A stretch of DNA of 64,000 bases from Jannaschia seohaensis (GCF_900116765.1 NZ_UETC01000005.1:124001-188000); one strand, 5' to 3'. Shown: positions 24,781 through 33,280, counted from the stretch's first letter. Numbers and translations: made by a program. Notes: generated by a model from the letters alone, not told the origin.

Positions 24781-25329
24781 ATGCAGCGCTGCGGCTGGGT
24801 GAGCGAGGATCCGCTCTATATCGGATATCACGACACGGAATGGGGCGTTCCCCAGCGGGATGGCCGCGCGATGTGGGAGGCGCTGCAGCTGGAGGGATTC
24901 CAGGCGGGCCTCTCCTGGATCACCATCCTGCGCAAGCGCGAGGGGTTCCGCGCGGCCTTCGCCGATTTCGCGCCCGAGGTGATCGCCGCCTGGGGCGAGG
25001 CGGAGGTCGCGCGCCTGGTGGCCGATCCGGGCATCGTGCGCCACCGGGGCAAGATCGAGGCGGTGATCGGCAATGCCCGCGCCTATCTCGAAATGGAGGA
25101 TTTCGGCGCCTGGGCCTGGGCGTTCGTCGATGGCGTCCCGCTTCAGCCCGTCCGGGCGGATCTCTCGGAGGTCCCGGGGCAGACGGATCTCTCCCGCCGC
25201 ATCTCCAAGGAGCTGAAGCGGCGGGGCTTCCGGTTCTGCGGACCGACCACGGTCTATGCCTGGATGCAGGCGACTGGGATGGTGAACGACCATGTCGTCA
25301 CCTGTCCCCGGCACGCTCCGCTTGCCTGA
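24781..25329 (+). CDS. tag: DNA-3-methyladenine glycosylase I
   Basis: This 182-residue base-excision repair enzyme removes 3-methyladenine. It begins MQRCGWVSEDPLYIGYHDTE. Zinc-binding residues C4 and H17 are near the start, with the matching VVTCPRH at the end. The catalytic region LEGFQAGLSWITILRKRE contains the conserved Glu. The length is standard (about 187). The ATG at 24781 follows GGGGGAGGCGGGG. Confidence 0.95.
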   Translation: MQRCGWVSEDPLYIGYHDTEWGVPQRDGRAMWEALQLEGFQAGLSWITILRKREGFRAAFADFAPEVIAAWGEAEVARLVADPGIVRHRGKIEAVIGNARAYLEMEDFGAWAWAFVDGVPLQPVRADLSEVPGQTDLSRRISKELKRRGFRFCGPTTVYAWMQATGMVNDHVVTCPRHAPLA

Positions 25330-25425
25330 GCAGAGCCAGGGGAGCGAGGGTCAGGGGCATAAAGGGCTGTCCAGTCTCCGCCCCCGGGCATAGCCATGAC
25401 CTGCGTAGCAGCAGGGAGGCCCGCC

Positions 25426-25947
25426 ATGACGGACGGACCGGACCCGGAGGCTTTCGCCGCCTCCATGCCAGATACGGTGAAATAATATCTCGGCCGGGCT
25501 GGCCGCCTGTTGGAGCGCGTCGGACGCGAGCCGGATCCCGACCGGCTGCTGGCGGTGCGTCTGGCCCCCGACATGTTCGACACCGCCTTTCAGTTCGCCG
25601 TCGCGATTCGCTTCGCGGCGCGTGCGCTGATGCCCCAAGCGGGCCTGGCAGTGCCTGACGCGCCGGAGGCGCCGAGCCTGGACGACCTGATGGCCTTCCC
25701 GGATGAGGTGCAGGAGGCGATCGACCCGATCCGGGTCAAGGACATGGCCGCCACCGTGACCCACCGCGCGGGCGAGGCGGATCTGGAGCAGGGCGTCGCG
25801 GGCTATGTCACCTGCTTTGCCTTGCCGAACATGCTGTTTCACCTGTCAATGGCCTATGCCGGGCTGCGGTATGCGGGCATGGCAGTCGGCAAGGCGGATT
25901 TCGACGGCTTCCACGTCTACCGCGCGAGGCCCGGCGGCGGGCGCTGA
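25426..25947 (+). pseudogene. DUF1993-family gene interrupted by an in-frame TAA
   Basis: ATG at 25426, with GGGAGG upstream, begins MTDGPDPEAFAASMPDTVK and then meets TAA at 25483-25485. In the same frame the protein continues YLGRAGRLLERVGREPD and then a long DUF1993-type sequence (LAPDMFDTAFQFAVAIRFAARAL ... HLSMAYAGLRYAGMAVGKADF) to a stop at 25947. Intact family members run from a short N-terminus into a '.YL..l..LL.k' helix, exactly what is found on both sides of the stop, so a single base change has created the nonsense codon. A truncated protein could still start at the TTG at 25510 (145 aa). Otherwise the gene is dead. Confidence 0.75.
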
Positions 25948-26040
25948 GGCGCGACGGCCTGGATTGTGCCGCGGGGGTCATTCTCCTTTAGGAATAGCCC
26001 CCTACATCTGCGCTGCCGCAAGCCGCCGTTGGAGACGAAG

Positions 26041-26682
26041 ATGGACCGACAGCCGCAGGAGGGCGCCGCACCCCGCCGCACCGGTGTGCCGCCGGTCGGC
26101 CTCGTGACCCTGCTCGAGTCGATGGCCGCCGCCGGCGAGGGGGAGCGGGTGGCTCTGGGCGATGTCGCCAAGTCGATGGGCCCGGCGGGGCCCGCGGGCG
26201 TGCTACTGATCCCGGCGCTGATTGCGGTTTCTCCGGCTTCGGCCCTGCTCGGCATGGCGACGCTGACCGGCCTGACGATCGCGTTCGTCGCGCTTCAGAT
26301 CATGGCGGGCGTCCGGCAGCTGTGGCTGCCGGGATGGTTCTACCGGATACGGGTGCCGCGCAGTGCCCTCGCCTGGACGCGGGATCGGCTGTCGCCGCCT
26401 CTGGCCTGGATCGAGCGGCGAAGTCGTCCGCGCCTGACCCTGCTGATGCGCTGGCCGCTCGGCCATCTGCCGGGCCTTTCGACCTTTCTGGTCGGGCTCG
26501 GCATGCCGTTCCTGGAGTTCGTGCCGATGTCGGCCACGACGGGCGGCGCGGCTGTCGTCCTGATGACGGTGGGCCTGATCCTCGACGACGGGCTGCTGGT
26601 CGTGCTCGGTCTCGCGATGGCCGCGATGGTCGGGCTGCTGATCTTCGGCATCGGCTCGGGCGCCGTCGGACTTTTGATCTGA
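26041..26682 (+). CDS. exoD: ExoD-family membrane protein (exopolysaccharide synthesis)
   Basis: This 213-residue protein has a soluble N-terminal segment (LVTLLESMAAAGEGERVALGDVAKSMG) followed by about four membrane helices. The pattern GPAGVLLIPALIAVSPAS... and LRWPLGHLPGLST-like block match ExoD proteins, first linked to exopolysaccharide and alkali tolerance in rhizobia. Their biochemical role is unsettled. The start is the ATG at 26041, reached through GACGAAG. The 192-bp gap to the next gene holds no ORF that I can support. Confidence 0.82.
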   Translation: MDRQPQEGAAPRRTGVPPVGLVTLLESMAAAGEGERVALGDVAKSMGPAGPAGVLLIPALIAVSPASALLGMATLTGLTIAFVALQIMAGVRQLWLPGWFYRIRVPRSALAWTRDRLSPPLAWIERRSRPRLTLLMRWPLGHLPGLSTFLVGLGMPFLEFVPMSATTGGAAVVLMTVGLILDDGLLVVLGLAMAAMVGLLIFGIGSGAVGLLI

Positions 26683-26874
26683 GCGGGCCGCGCCGGACCT
26701 TCCGCCGATCATGTTGCGCTGCGCGGGGAGGCCGCCGCTTCTATCCGGCTGGGGAAGCCCGATAGGCGGAACGGCGCGGCCGGGGAATGCGTCTTCCGGG
26801 CGCGGCGGCCGGGATATGCGCCGTTGACGTTTGGCCCGTTGCTCTGACGCGGTCCCGGGGCTAGTCCGGAGCGC

Positions 26875-28149
26875 ATGAGCCTGCTCTTCACCGATGCCCG
26901 CCTGATCGACCCCGTTTCCGGCACCGAGACCCGCGGCGACCTGCGCGTGGCCGATGGCGTGATTTCCCCGCCCGGCCCGGCGGAGCAGGTGATCGATTGC
27001 CGCGGCCGCTGCCTTGCGCCGGGGATCGTGGATTGGGGCGTCAAGGTCGGAGAGCCGGGCGAGCGCCACAAGGAGAGCTTCCGAACCGCCGGGCGGGCGG
27101 CGGCGGCGGGCGGCGTGACGACGATGGTCTGCCGGCCCGACACGCGGCCCCCGATCGATGCGCCTGAAAGCCTTGAGCAAGCCCGCTCCCACGCCGCCGA
27201 AAGCCTCGTGCGCGTGTTCCATCAGGCCGCGCTGACGCGAGGACGCGCCGGCAAGGAGATGGCCGAGATCGGCTTCCTGCGCGATGCCGGGGCCGTCGCT
27301 TTTACCGACGGGGTCCGGGTGACGCGGGACACCAAGGTCCTGTCCCGCTGCCTGACCTATGCGCGCTCGCTCGGGGCGCTGGTCGTGGGCCATCCGCAGG
27401 ATCCCGGCCTGTCGGCGGGGGCTTGCATCACCTCGGGCAAGTTCGCGTCGCTGCGCGGCCTGCCGGGCGTCTCGCCGCTGGCGGAGCGGATGGGGCTGGA
27501 GCGGGACTTGGCCTTGGTCGAAGCGACCGGCGCACGCTGGCATGCCGACCAGATCACCACGGCCGCAGCGCTGCCGGCGCTGGCGCGGGCCCGGGCGGCG
27601 GGGCTGGACGTGACGGCGGGGACGTCGATCCACCATCTGACGCTGAACGTGCTGGACGTGGCCGACTACCGCACCTTCTTCAAGCTGACCCCGCCGCTGC
27701 GCACCGAGGAGGACCGGCTGTCCATCGTCGCGGCGCTGGCCGAGGGGGCCATCGACGTCATCGGCTCCTTCCATACGCCGCAGGACGAGGAATCCAAGCG
27801 TCTCCCCTTCGAGGTCGCGGCGCCCGGCGCCGTGGGGCTGCAAACCCTGCTGCCCGCCGCGATGCGCCTGGTTCATGCGGGGCATCTCACACTGCCGATG
27901 CTCTGGCGCGCGCTGAGCCTCAACCCTGCGCGGCGGCTGGGCCTGGAGGGCGGAACGCTCGCCGAGGGCGCGCCCGCCGATCTGGTGCTGTTCGATCCGG
28001 ACGCGCCGTTCGTGCTGGATCGTTGGACGCTCGAGTCGAAGTCCAAGAACACCCCCTTCGACGGCGCGCGGATGGAGGGGCGGGTGATCGGCACCTGGGT
28101 CGGCGGCCGGCGCGTGTTCGACCGGGAGGCGGCGCGGCTGGGCACCTAG
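26875..28149 (+). CDS. pyrC: Dihydroorotase homologue without the metal-binding His pair (PyrX-like)
   Basis: This 424-residue amidohydrolase-fold protein is clearly related to dihydroorotase (LAPGIVDWGVKVGEPGERHKES, GVTTMVCRPDTRPP, SIHHLTLN, LTPPLRTEED, and the RRLGLEGG...LADLVLFD end). The DxHxH motif reads D53-W-G55-V-K57, so both zinc histidines are lost. The catalytic Asp of the SDHAP-type loop is replaced (GSFHTPQD, F299). Pseudo-dihydroorotases of this kind are known as structural partners of aspartate transcarbamoylase, and in this order the gene usually sits next to pyrB and plsY. Here plsY follows, but pyrB is absent upstream. A true PyrC must be elsewhere. Overlap with repeat-like sequence follows the stop. 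Confidence 0.85.
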   Translation: MSLLFTDARLIDPVSGTETRGDLRVADGVISPPGPAEQVIDCRGRCLAPGIVDWGVKVGEPGERHKESFRTAGRAAAAGGVTTMVCRPDTRPPIDAPESLEQARSHAAESLVRVFHQAALTRGRAGKEMAEIGFLRDAGAVAFTDGVRVTRDTKVLSRCLTYARSLGALVVGHPQDPGLSAGACITSGKFASLRGLPGVSPLAERMGLERDLALVEATGARWHADQITTAAALPALARARAAGLDVTAGTSIHHLTLNVLDVADYRTFFKLTPPLRTEEDRLSIVAALAEGAIDVIGSFHTPQDEESKRLPFEVAAPGAVGLQTLLPAAMRLVHAGHLTLPMLWRALSLNPARRLGLEGGTLAEGAPADLVLFDPDAPFVLDRWTLESKSKNTPFDGARMEGRVIGTWVGGRRVFDREAARLGT

Positions 28150-28180
28150 ATCCCGATGGGATCGCCTGGCTGAAAAATGC

Positions 28181-28213
28181 GCCTCCGGCGGGGATATTTG
28201 GACAGGGAAGAAG
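28181..28213 (+). repeat. Intergenic GGCGGGGATATTTGGA element
   Basis: GCCTCCGGCGGGGATATTTG followed by GACAGGGAAGAAG lies after the dihydroorotase-like gene. I know this as a very common intergenic element of Rhodobacterales (forms such as GGCGGGAGTATTTGGACCAAGAAGAAG). A small stem, GATCCC/GGGATC, stands at 28149-28163 just after the stop codon. Its TATTTG core is shared with the repeats at 9952 and 17386 read on the other strand. Confidence 0.6.
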
Positions 28214-28297
28214 ACCGGCGGGGCCAGACCCCGATCCGAAGCTTGACCGGCCATTCGGGCCTGCCTAGCGGTGGACGCAAATTTTCGTGGAGCGATC

Positions 28298-28900
28298 ATG
28301 CCAGACCTGACCTCGGGCCCTTTCGTCCTGATCCTGGTGGCGGCCCTGGCCTATCTGCTGGGCTCGGTTCCGTTCGGCATCGTGATGGCGCGGGCCTTCG
28401 GGCTGGGAGATCTGCGCAAGATCGGGTCGGGGAATATCGGCGCGACCAATGTGTTGCGGACCGGGTCGAAGCCCGCGGCTTTCCTGACGCTGGTCGGAGA
28501 TGCGGGGAAGGGCGGCGCGGCGGTGCTGATCGCGCGGGCGCTGCTGGGGGAGGACGCCGCGCAGGTGGCGGGGGTATTCGCGTTCCTCGGCCATTGTTTC
28601 CCGGTCTATCTCGGGTTCAAGGGCGGCAAAGGGGTGGCGACTTTCCTCGGGACGCTGATCGCGCTGTCCGTGCCGTTGGGCGCGGCGGCTTGCCTGACCT
28701 GGCTCGCCGCGGCGGCGGCCTTCCGGATCTCGTCGCTGGCCGCGCTCATCGCGGCGGCGGCCGCGCCGCTCTGGGCGCTCTGGCTGCGGCCCGAGGCCTG
28801 GATTTTCGCCGCGGCGCTCGCCGTTCTGATCTTCTGGCGCCATGCGCCGAACATCCGGCGCATCCGCACCGGACAGGAGCCGCGGATCGGCTCCAAATGA
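28298..28900 (+). CDS. plsY: Glycerol-3-phosphate acyltransferase PlsY
   Basis: This 200-residue integral membrane enzyme transfers the acyl group from acyl-phosphate to glycerol-3-phosphate in phospholipid synthesis. The three PlsY motifs are visible: GSVPFGIVMAR with GSGNIGATNVLRTG (motif 1), GHCFPVYLGFKGGKGVATFLG (motif 2), and the later HAPNIRRIRTGQEPR (motif 3). There are about five membrane segments. The start is the ATG at 28298. The stop overlaps the DUF805 start (ATGA). Confidence 0.95.
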   Translation: MPDLTSGPFVLILVAALAYLLGSVPFGIVMARAFGLGDLRKIGSGNIGATNVLRTGSKPAAFLTLVGDAGKGGAAVLIARALLGEDAAQVAGVFAFLGHCFPVYLGFKGGKGVATFLGTLIALSVPLGAAACLTWLAAAAAFRISSLAALIAAAAAPLWALWLRPEAWIFAAALAVLIFWRHAPNIRRIRTGQEPRIGSK

Positions 28901-29295
28901 GCTTCGAGTTGGCCGTCGTCTCCTGCTTTCGGAAATTCGCGACGTTCCGGGGGCGTGCCGGTCCGGCGGAATATTGGTGGTGGCAGCTTTTCCTTCTGCT
29001 TCTGTTGATCTTCATCGGGGTGATGTCGACGCTCTCCCCCTCGGCGGCCGGGTGGCTGGCGCTGCTGTGGATCTTCGGGTTGGCGGTGCCGTCGCTGGCG
29101 GTGTCGGTGAGGCGGCTGCACGATGTGGGCTGGTCCGGGTGGTGGATGCTGGCGGGGCTGGTGGGCGTTGGATGGATATTTCTCATCCTGCTCTTCGCTT
29201 GGCCGGGGCAGGCGACCGCGAACCGCTTCGGCCCGCGCCCCCGACGCATCGCGACCCCGCGGCTGACGCGCATCCCACGCGTGCGGCGAAAGTGA
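28897..29295 (+). CDS. DUF805 membrane protein
   Basis: This 132-residue protein is of the DUF805 type: an N-terminal FRKFATFRGRAGPAEYWWW block, then three membrane helices (about 31-44, 52-68, 84-104), with RRLHDVGWSGWW between the second and third. These signature residues (R-RS-W, RLHDxG.SGWW) are intact. The C-terminal 25 residues are a basic tail. No function is known. It is coupled by ATGA to plsY and by GTGA to the next gene. Confidence 0.9.
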   Translation: MSFELAVVSCFRKFATFRGRAGPAEYWWWQLFLLLLLIFIGVMSTLSPSAAGWLALLWIFGLAVPSLAVSVRRLHDVGWSGWWMLAGLVGVGWIFLILLFAWPGQATANRFGPRPRRIATPRLTRIPRVRRK

Positions 29296-29612
29296 CCTCC
29301 GCGCGGGCGGAGGCGGTGGCGGCGGCGCTGGCCCGGCTGCCGCTGGGCGCGTTTCGGGGGCGTAGCCAGGGGCGCGACTGGCTGGTGGTGCGCAGCACCT
29401 TCGCCGGGGGCGCCTCCGAAAAGCTGGTGGCGCGAAGCCTCGACGGCACGGGCTATGTCAGCCTCAATCTCTATCGGCTGGAGGCGGGGCCCCGGCTGAA
29501 GCCCTGCGAGATGCCCGCGCAGAGGGTGGCGGATTTCCTGGCGGACCTCACCGTCCCGGGGCCGCCGCCGGTCACACGGGACGGCGCGCGATCACCGAGA
29601 GGAAGGAGATGA
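29292..29612 (+). CDS. Conserved hypothetical protein (106 aa)
   Basis: The GTG start at 29292 overlaps the DUF805 stop by 4 nt, making plsY-DUF805-this gene a three-gene operon. The protein is soluble. It contains RGRSQGRDWLVVRSTFAGGASEKLVARSLDGTGYVSLNLYRLEAG, which looks like a small beta-rich domain. The last 41 bases overlap the convergent methyltransferase gene. I do not recognise the family. Translational coupling and normal codon use support it as real. Confidence 0.7.
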   Translation: MTSARAEAVAAALARLPLGAFRGRSQGRDWLVVRSTFAGGASEKLVARSLDGTGYVSLNLYRLEAGPRLKPCEMPAQRVADFLADLTVPGPPPVTRDGARSPRGRR

Positions 29613-30378
29613 AGCCGAAGAACGCGCCGGCCGCCACCCGCGCCCGGGCCTCGGCTTCCAGCGCGTCGGCGGTCGCCTTCGAGACCAGCCCATCCGCCGC
29701 CATGAATGCCGCGCCCCGGCTCACCAGCGTCAGAAAATAGGCCGCCGCCCCGGTGGCGAGATAGGGATGGGCATCCTGACGCAGGATCTCGAACCCCGCG
29801 CCGCGCAGCCGGTCCGGCAGCGTGCGGCAGAGCCAGGGATCGTGGATCAGCTGGGTCGCCGCGTGGTCGAGGCAGGTCTGCACCGGATCCGTCGCGCTGC
29901 GCGCCGCGGTGATCGTGGCGTAGTCTCCGTCGAACACGGCCAGCGTTCCGCTGGGACGTAGCAGGCGGAAGGCCTCGGACAGCGCCGCCTCGGGCTCTGG
30001 GATGTGGCAGAGGGTGGTGTGGAAGATCACCGCGTCGAAGCTGCGATCCGGCAGGTCGCAGGCCCGCGCGTCGCCCGCGACGAAGTCCAAGCCCTCCCGC
30101 CCGCCGAACTGCGCGCGGGCCCGGTTCAGGAGCACGGGGCTCGGGTCCAGCCCGACGACCTCGCCTAGAGGCGTTGTCTCAAGCAGGTCGGCGGCGACAT
30201 GGCCGGTGCCGCTCCCGATCTCCAGCCCGCGCCCGTCCGCGGGCAGATCGAGCCAGCCGAAGTAGCGCCGGCGCATCTCGATCATCTGCGCCTCTTCCGC
30301 CCGAACGGTGAGCGCGTCGCCGATCATCTCCTGCGTTTCGGTCGAGGTTTCGGCAATGGTGGCGTATAGATCCGGCAT
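29572..30378 (-). CDS. Class I SAM-dependent methyltransferase
   Basis: The 268-residue protein starts MPDLYATIAETSTETQEMIG. Motif I is LEIGSGTGHVAADLLE (residues about 50-66), an acidic LDPSPVLLNRAR follows, then DARACDLPDRSFDAVIFHTTLCHIPEPEAAL, the standard class I fold of small-molecule or quinone-type methyltransferases (UbiE-like). The substrate is not evident. I use the ATG at 30378, because the longer frame to 30438 needs a TTG start. The gene's own upstream region holds the palindrome at 30424-30438. Confidence 0.82.
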   Translation of the reverse strand: MPDLYATIAETSTETQEMIGDALTVRAEEAQMIEMRRRYFGWLDLPADGRGLEIGSGTGHVAADLLETTPLGEVVGLDPSPVLLNRARAQFGGREGLDFVAGDARACDLPDRSFDAVIFHTTLCHIPEPEAALSEAFRLLRPSGTLAVFDGDYATITAARSATDPVQTCLDHAATQLIHDPWLCRTLPDRLRGAGFEILRQDAHPYLATGAAAYFLTLVSRGAAFMAADGLVSKATADALEAEARARVAAGAFFGFISFLSVIARRPV

Positions 30379-30423
30379 GGCGGGGTCCTCCGTCGATCTG
30401 GAAAGGATCGGACGGATGCCCTG

Positions 30424-30438
30424 TTGACGCAACGTCAA
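30424..30438. promoter_or_regulatory. Palindromic operator candidate TTGACG-CAA-CGTCAA
   Basis: TTGACGCAACGTCAA has perfect 6-bp half-sites. It lies 46-60 bp upstream of the methyltransferase start and about 20 bp past the gshA stop. It resembles FNR/CRP or MarR-like half-sites (TTGAC/GTCAA), but with one base more spacing than FNR. No regulator gene is adjacent, so the protein that would bind it is unknown. Confidence 0.35.
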
Positions 30439-30457
30439 TCCATGGCCGGCCTAACTT

Positions 30458-31828
30458 TTAGTAGCTGTACTCTGCGTAGATCCGGGTCAGATCGCCCTCC
30501 CAGGCGCCGTGATACTTGGCGAGAAGCTCGTCGGCGGGAACCTGGCCGCTCTCGACGCTTTCCCGCAGCGTGTTCAGGAAATGGGTCTCGTCTGGGACCA
30601 GCCCGCCGGCACCGGCCTCCCCGCGTGCCTTCAGCCCTGCCTCCGCGATGTCGACGCAGGCGCGGGCGAGGTCGTGCATCCGCACGCCATGGGTCTCGGC
30701 CTGAAGCCCATCGACGGAGGCGGCCACGCGCAGCGCCTCCCGCGTCTCCTGGTCCCAATCCTTGCAGAGATCCCAGGCGGCATCGAGCGATCCCTGGTCA
30801 TACATCAGCCCGACCCAGAAGGCGGGCAGGGCGCAGAGCCTGCGCCACGGTCCGCCATCGGCGCCACGCATCTCCATGTATTTCTTGATCCGCGCCTCGG
30901 GGAAGAGGGTCGTCAGGTGGTCGGCCCAATCCGAAAGGGTCGGCACCTCGCCCGGCAGGGCGGGCAGCTCGCCGCGCATGAAGTCGCGGAAGGACATGCC
31001 CAGCGCGTCGATATACTTGCCGTCGCGGTAGACGAAATACATCGGCACATCGAGCGCGTAGTCGGCCCAGCGCTCGAATCCCATGCCGTCCTCGAAGACG
31101 AAGGCCGGGATCCCGGTGCGGTCCGGGTCGAGGTCGCGCCAGACGCGGGAGCGCCAGGATTTGTGGCCGTTGGGCTTGCCCTCGAAGAAGGGCGAGTTGG
31201 CGAAGAGGGCGGTGGCGACTGGCTGCAAGGCCAGGGCCACGCGCAGTTTCTTCACCATGTCCGCCTCGGAGGCGAAGTCGAGATTGACCTGCACCGTGCA
31301 GGTCCGGCGCATCATCACCTTCCCCATGGTGCCCACCTTGTCCATGTAGGCATCCATCAGCTTGTAGCGCCCCTTGGGCATCAGCGGCATGTCCTCGTGC
31401 CGCCAGATCGGGGCCGCGCCGAGGCCGATGAAGCGCACGCCGACATGGTCGGCCACCGATTTCACCTGGCGCAGATGCTCGTTCACCTCGTCGCAGGTCT
31501 GGTGGATCGTGCGGACGGCGGCGCCGGACAGCTCCAGCGCGCCGCCGGGCTCAAGCGAGATATTTGCGCCGTCCTTCTCCAGGCCGATCAGCTTGCCGTC
31601 TTCCTCGACCGGGGCCCATTGATAGGTGTCGCGCAGGGCGCTCAGGACGGCATGGATCGACCGCTCCCCCTCATAGGGCAGGGGGCGCAGGCTGTCCTCG
31701 CAATAGCCGAACTTCTCGTGCTCGGTTCCGATGCGCCAGTCGTCCTTGGGCTTGCAGCCGGCCTCCATGTAGGCGGGCAACTGAGCGGCATCCGTGATCG
31801 GGCCGCCGCCGGACTGGGGAATGGACAT
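30458..31828 (-). CDS. gshA: Glutamate-cysteine ligase, class II (plant type)
   Basis: This 456-residue enzyme makes gamma-glutamylcysteine, the first step of glutathione synthesis. Diagnostic blocks include WRIGTEHEKFGY near residue 31, ISLEPGGALELSGA, RYKLMDAYMDKVGTMGKVMMRRTCTVQVNLDF (carrying the cysteines typical of plant-type enzymes), and PFFEGKPNGHKSWRSRVWRDLDPDRTG. The family is shared with plants and Alphaproteobacteria. The start is the ATG at 31828. It is the first gene of the minus-strand group and pairs functionally with gor (63.4 kb) and gloA (38.5 kb). Confidence 0.95.
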   Translation of the reverse strand: MSIPQSGGGPITDAAQLPAYMEAGCKPKDDWRIGTEHEKFGYCEDSLRPLPYEGERSIHAVLSALRDTYQWAPVEEDGKLIGLEKDGANISLEPGGALELSGAAVRTIHQTCDEVNEHLRQVKSVADHVGVRFIGLGAAPIWRHEDMPLMPKGRYKLMDAYMDKVGTMGKVMMRRTCTVQVNLDFASEADMVKKLRVALALQPVATALFANSPFFEGKPNGHKSWRSRVWRDLDPDRTGIPAFVFEDGMGFERWADYALDVPMYFVYRDGKYIDALGMSFRDFMRGELPALPGEVPTLSDWADHLTTLFPEARIKKYMEMRGADGGPWRRLCALPAFWVGLMYDQGSLDAAWDLCKDWDQETREALRVAASVDGLQAETHGVRMHDLARACVDIAEAGLKARGEAGAGGLVPDETHFLNTLRESVESGQVPADELLAKYHGAWEGDLTRIYAEYSY

Positions 31829-31875
31829 GGGCGGCCTCCTGACTTGCGCGGGGCACGTCTTGGCATCGTCGCGCG

Positions 31876-32388
31876 TCAAGTCAAGGCGGCGTGGCCCGGT
31901 CGGCTCCATACTGTGATCGTGACGGCTGTGCGCGATCGCACGGCGCGCACCATTGCGCCGCTGTCGAATCCGGGCAGGGGCGCCAGCGCATCCAGCAATT
32001 GCTCGGCCCCGCGCGCCGCTTCGGGAATGTAGAGCGTGGCTTCGGGCGAGACGAGCCGCCAGAACGCTTCGCCCGTGCCGGTGCGGCGGAACGTGACCGC
32101 CGTCAGGTCGTCCAGCGCGACGGAACCGCCCATGACGGGGCCGAGATAGGTGATGCGGGCCTCGTCGACCTCCACCAGGCCGGGGGCATCGTCTTCGCCG
32201 CTGTGGAAGCGGGCATGGCGCAGGCCGGAAAAGGCGAGGACGGTGCCGAGCCCAGCGAGGGCCAGACCGAAGAGAAACAGCAAACCGCCGGACGTGACGA
32301 GAAGATAGAGCCCGAGACCGGCGGCGGCGACGCCAAAGGCGGCCTCGCGCCAGCGGATCAGCAGGGCGGCGGCTTCGGGGCGGATCAT
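31876..32388 (-). CDS. Two-helix membrane protein of unknown function
   Basis: The 170-residue protein has two closely spaced membrane helices at about 17-34 and 36-53 (LYLLVTSGGLLFLFGLALAGLGTVLAF), followed by a soluble beta-rich domain (ITYLGPVMGGSVALDDLTAVTFRR) of about 110 residues. This PH-domain-like layout (two helices then a bPH-type fold) is common among small bacterial membrane proteins, but I cannot assign a family. It lies 47 bp upstream of gshA on the same strand and may be co-transcribed. Confidence 0.65.
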   Translation of the reverse strand: MIRPEAAALLIRWREAAFGVAAAGLGLYLLVTSGGLLFLFGLALAGLGTVLAFSGLRHARFHSGEDDAPGLVEVDEARITYLGPVMGGSVALDDLTAVTFRRTGTGEAFWRLVSPEATLYIPEAARGAEQLLDALAPLPGFDSGAMVRAVRSRTAVTITVWSRPGHAALT

Positions 32389-32500
32389 GGCCGGACACCT
32401 CCGTCTAACAGGCTCGAATCATAGGCGCCCGAGGGGCGGAACCCAAGCGCAAGCTCGCCCCCGGAGCGGGGTTGCCGGCGATCGGTGCGGCGGCGATGCC

Positions 32501-33280
32501 TCATCGCCGATCTGGGGCGGGGCCCGGACGCGGGATAGGGGCCGGACGCGGGGCGAAGACCGGGCCGGTCAGGTCGTGCAGGATCTCGGTCGCGCCGCTC
32601 TCCGGGTCGATCAGCCGGGCGATCCGTCCCGCGCTGGCGACCTGGAGCGTCTCGCCCCAGAGATCGGCCCAGCTCCAGGGCATCCGCCGCTCCGTCCCGT
32701 CGGGCGCGCGCAGGACGTAGCTGGCCGAAAGCGGCAGGCTTCGGCCAAACCCTTGCAGCAAGGTCCATCCACCGGGAAGCGCGCGCGACAGCCGGGCGTC
32801 ATAGCCGGTGCTGCTCTCGTGCTGCCAGCCGCGCAGGCGCAGACGCGTCGCATGCGTGTCGCCCATGTGAAATCCATCGGTCGAGCCGGGGAAGGCGTCC
32901 GGCGCCGCCGGCCGCAGGGGCGTACCATGCGGCAGATCGGCGCCGGAGAGCCAGATTGCCCCGGTCGCGGTGAAAGCTCCGCCGCCACCCCAGCCATCCG
33001 CGTATTCGATCTGCGCCTCCGCGCGCAGCCAGGGCGTCCGAGCGATCACGGTCCGGTATCCGCCGCGCCCGGTATCGGCGTGGTAGACCCAGTGGAGGCC
33101 GTCCGGAGCGAGGTCCGACCGGAAGGGGAAGATGCGACCGGCCATGCGCTGGCCCTCGGTCAGCACGCCTGTCTCCCGGTTCCAGCCATAGGTGGCGATC
33201 TGGCGCGAGGGGCCGCGCCGCAGGATCACCGTGTCGGGCGCGTTCAGGGCGGTCAGCACATGCAGCCGGGGCGCGGTCAC
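32501..33280 (-). CDS. Conserved hypothetical protein (259 aa, beta-rich)
   Basis: The GTG start at 33280 overlaps the rsmE stop by 4 nt (GTGA), so it is translated after rsmE. The 259-residue protein lacks a signal peptide and reads as alternating beta segments with many Gly, Arg and Trp (RVVLILRRGPSRQIATYGWNRE-type; YHADTGRGGYRTVIARTPWLRAEAQIEY). It may bind a carbohydrate or nucleic acid, but nothing specific can be supported. The annotation stays 'hypothetical'. Its 3' end is 112 bp from the two-helix protein gene. Confidence 0.65.
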   Translation of the reverse strand: MTAPRLHVLTALNAPDTVILRRGPSRQIATYGWNRETGVLTEGQRMAGRIFPFRSDLAPDGLHWVYHADTGRGGYRTVIARTPWLRAEAQIEYADGWGGGGAFTATGAIWLSGADLPHGTPLRPAAPDAFPGSTDGFHMGDTHATRLRLRGWQHESSTGYDARLSRALPGGWTLLQGFGRSLPLSASYVLRAPDGTERRMPWSWADLWGETLQVASAGRIARLIDPESGATEILHDLTGPVFAPRPAPIPRPGPAPDRR

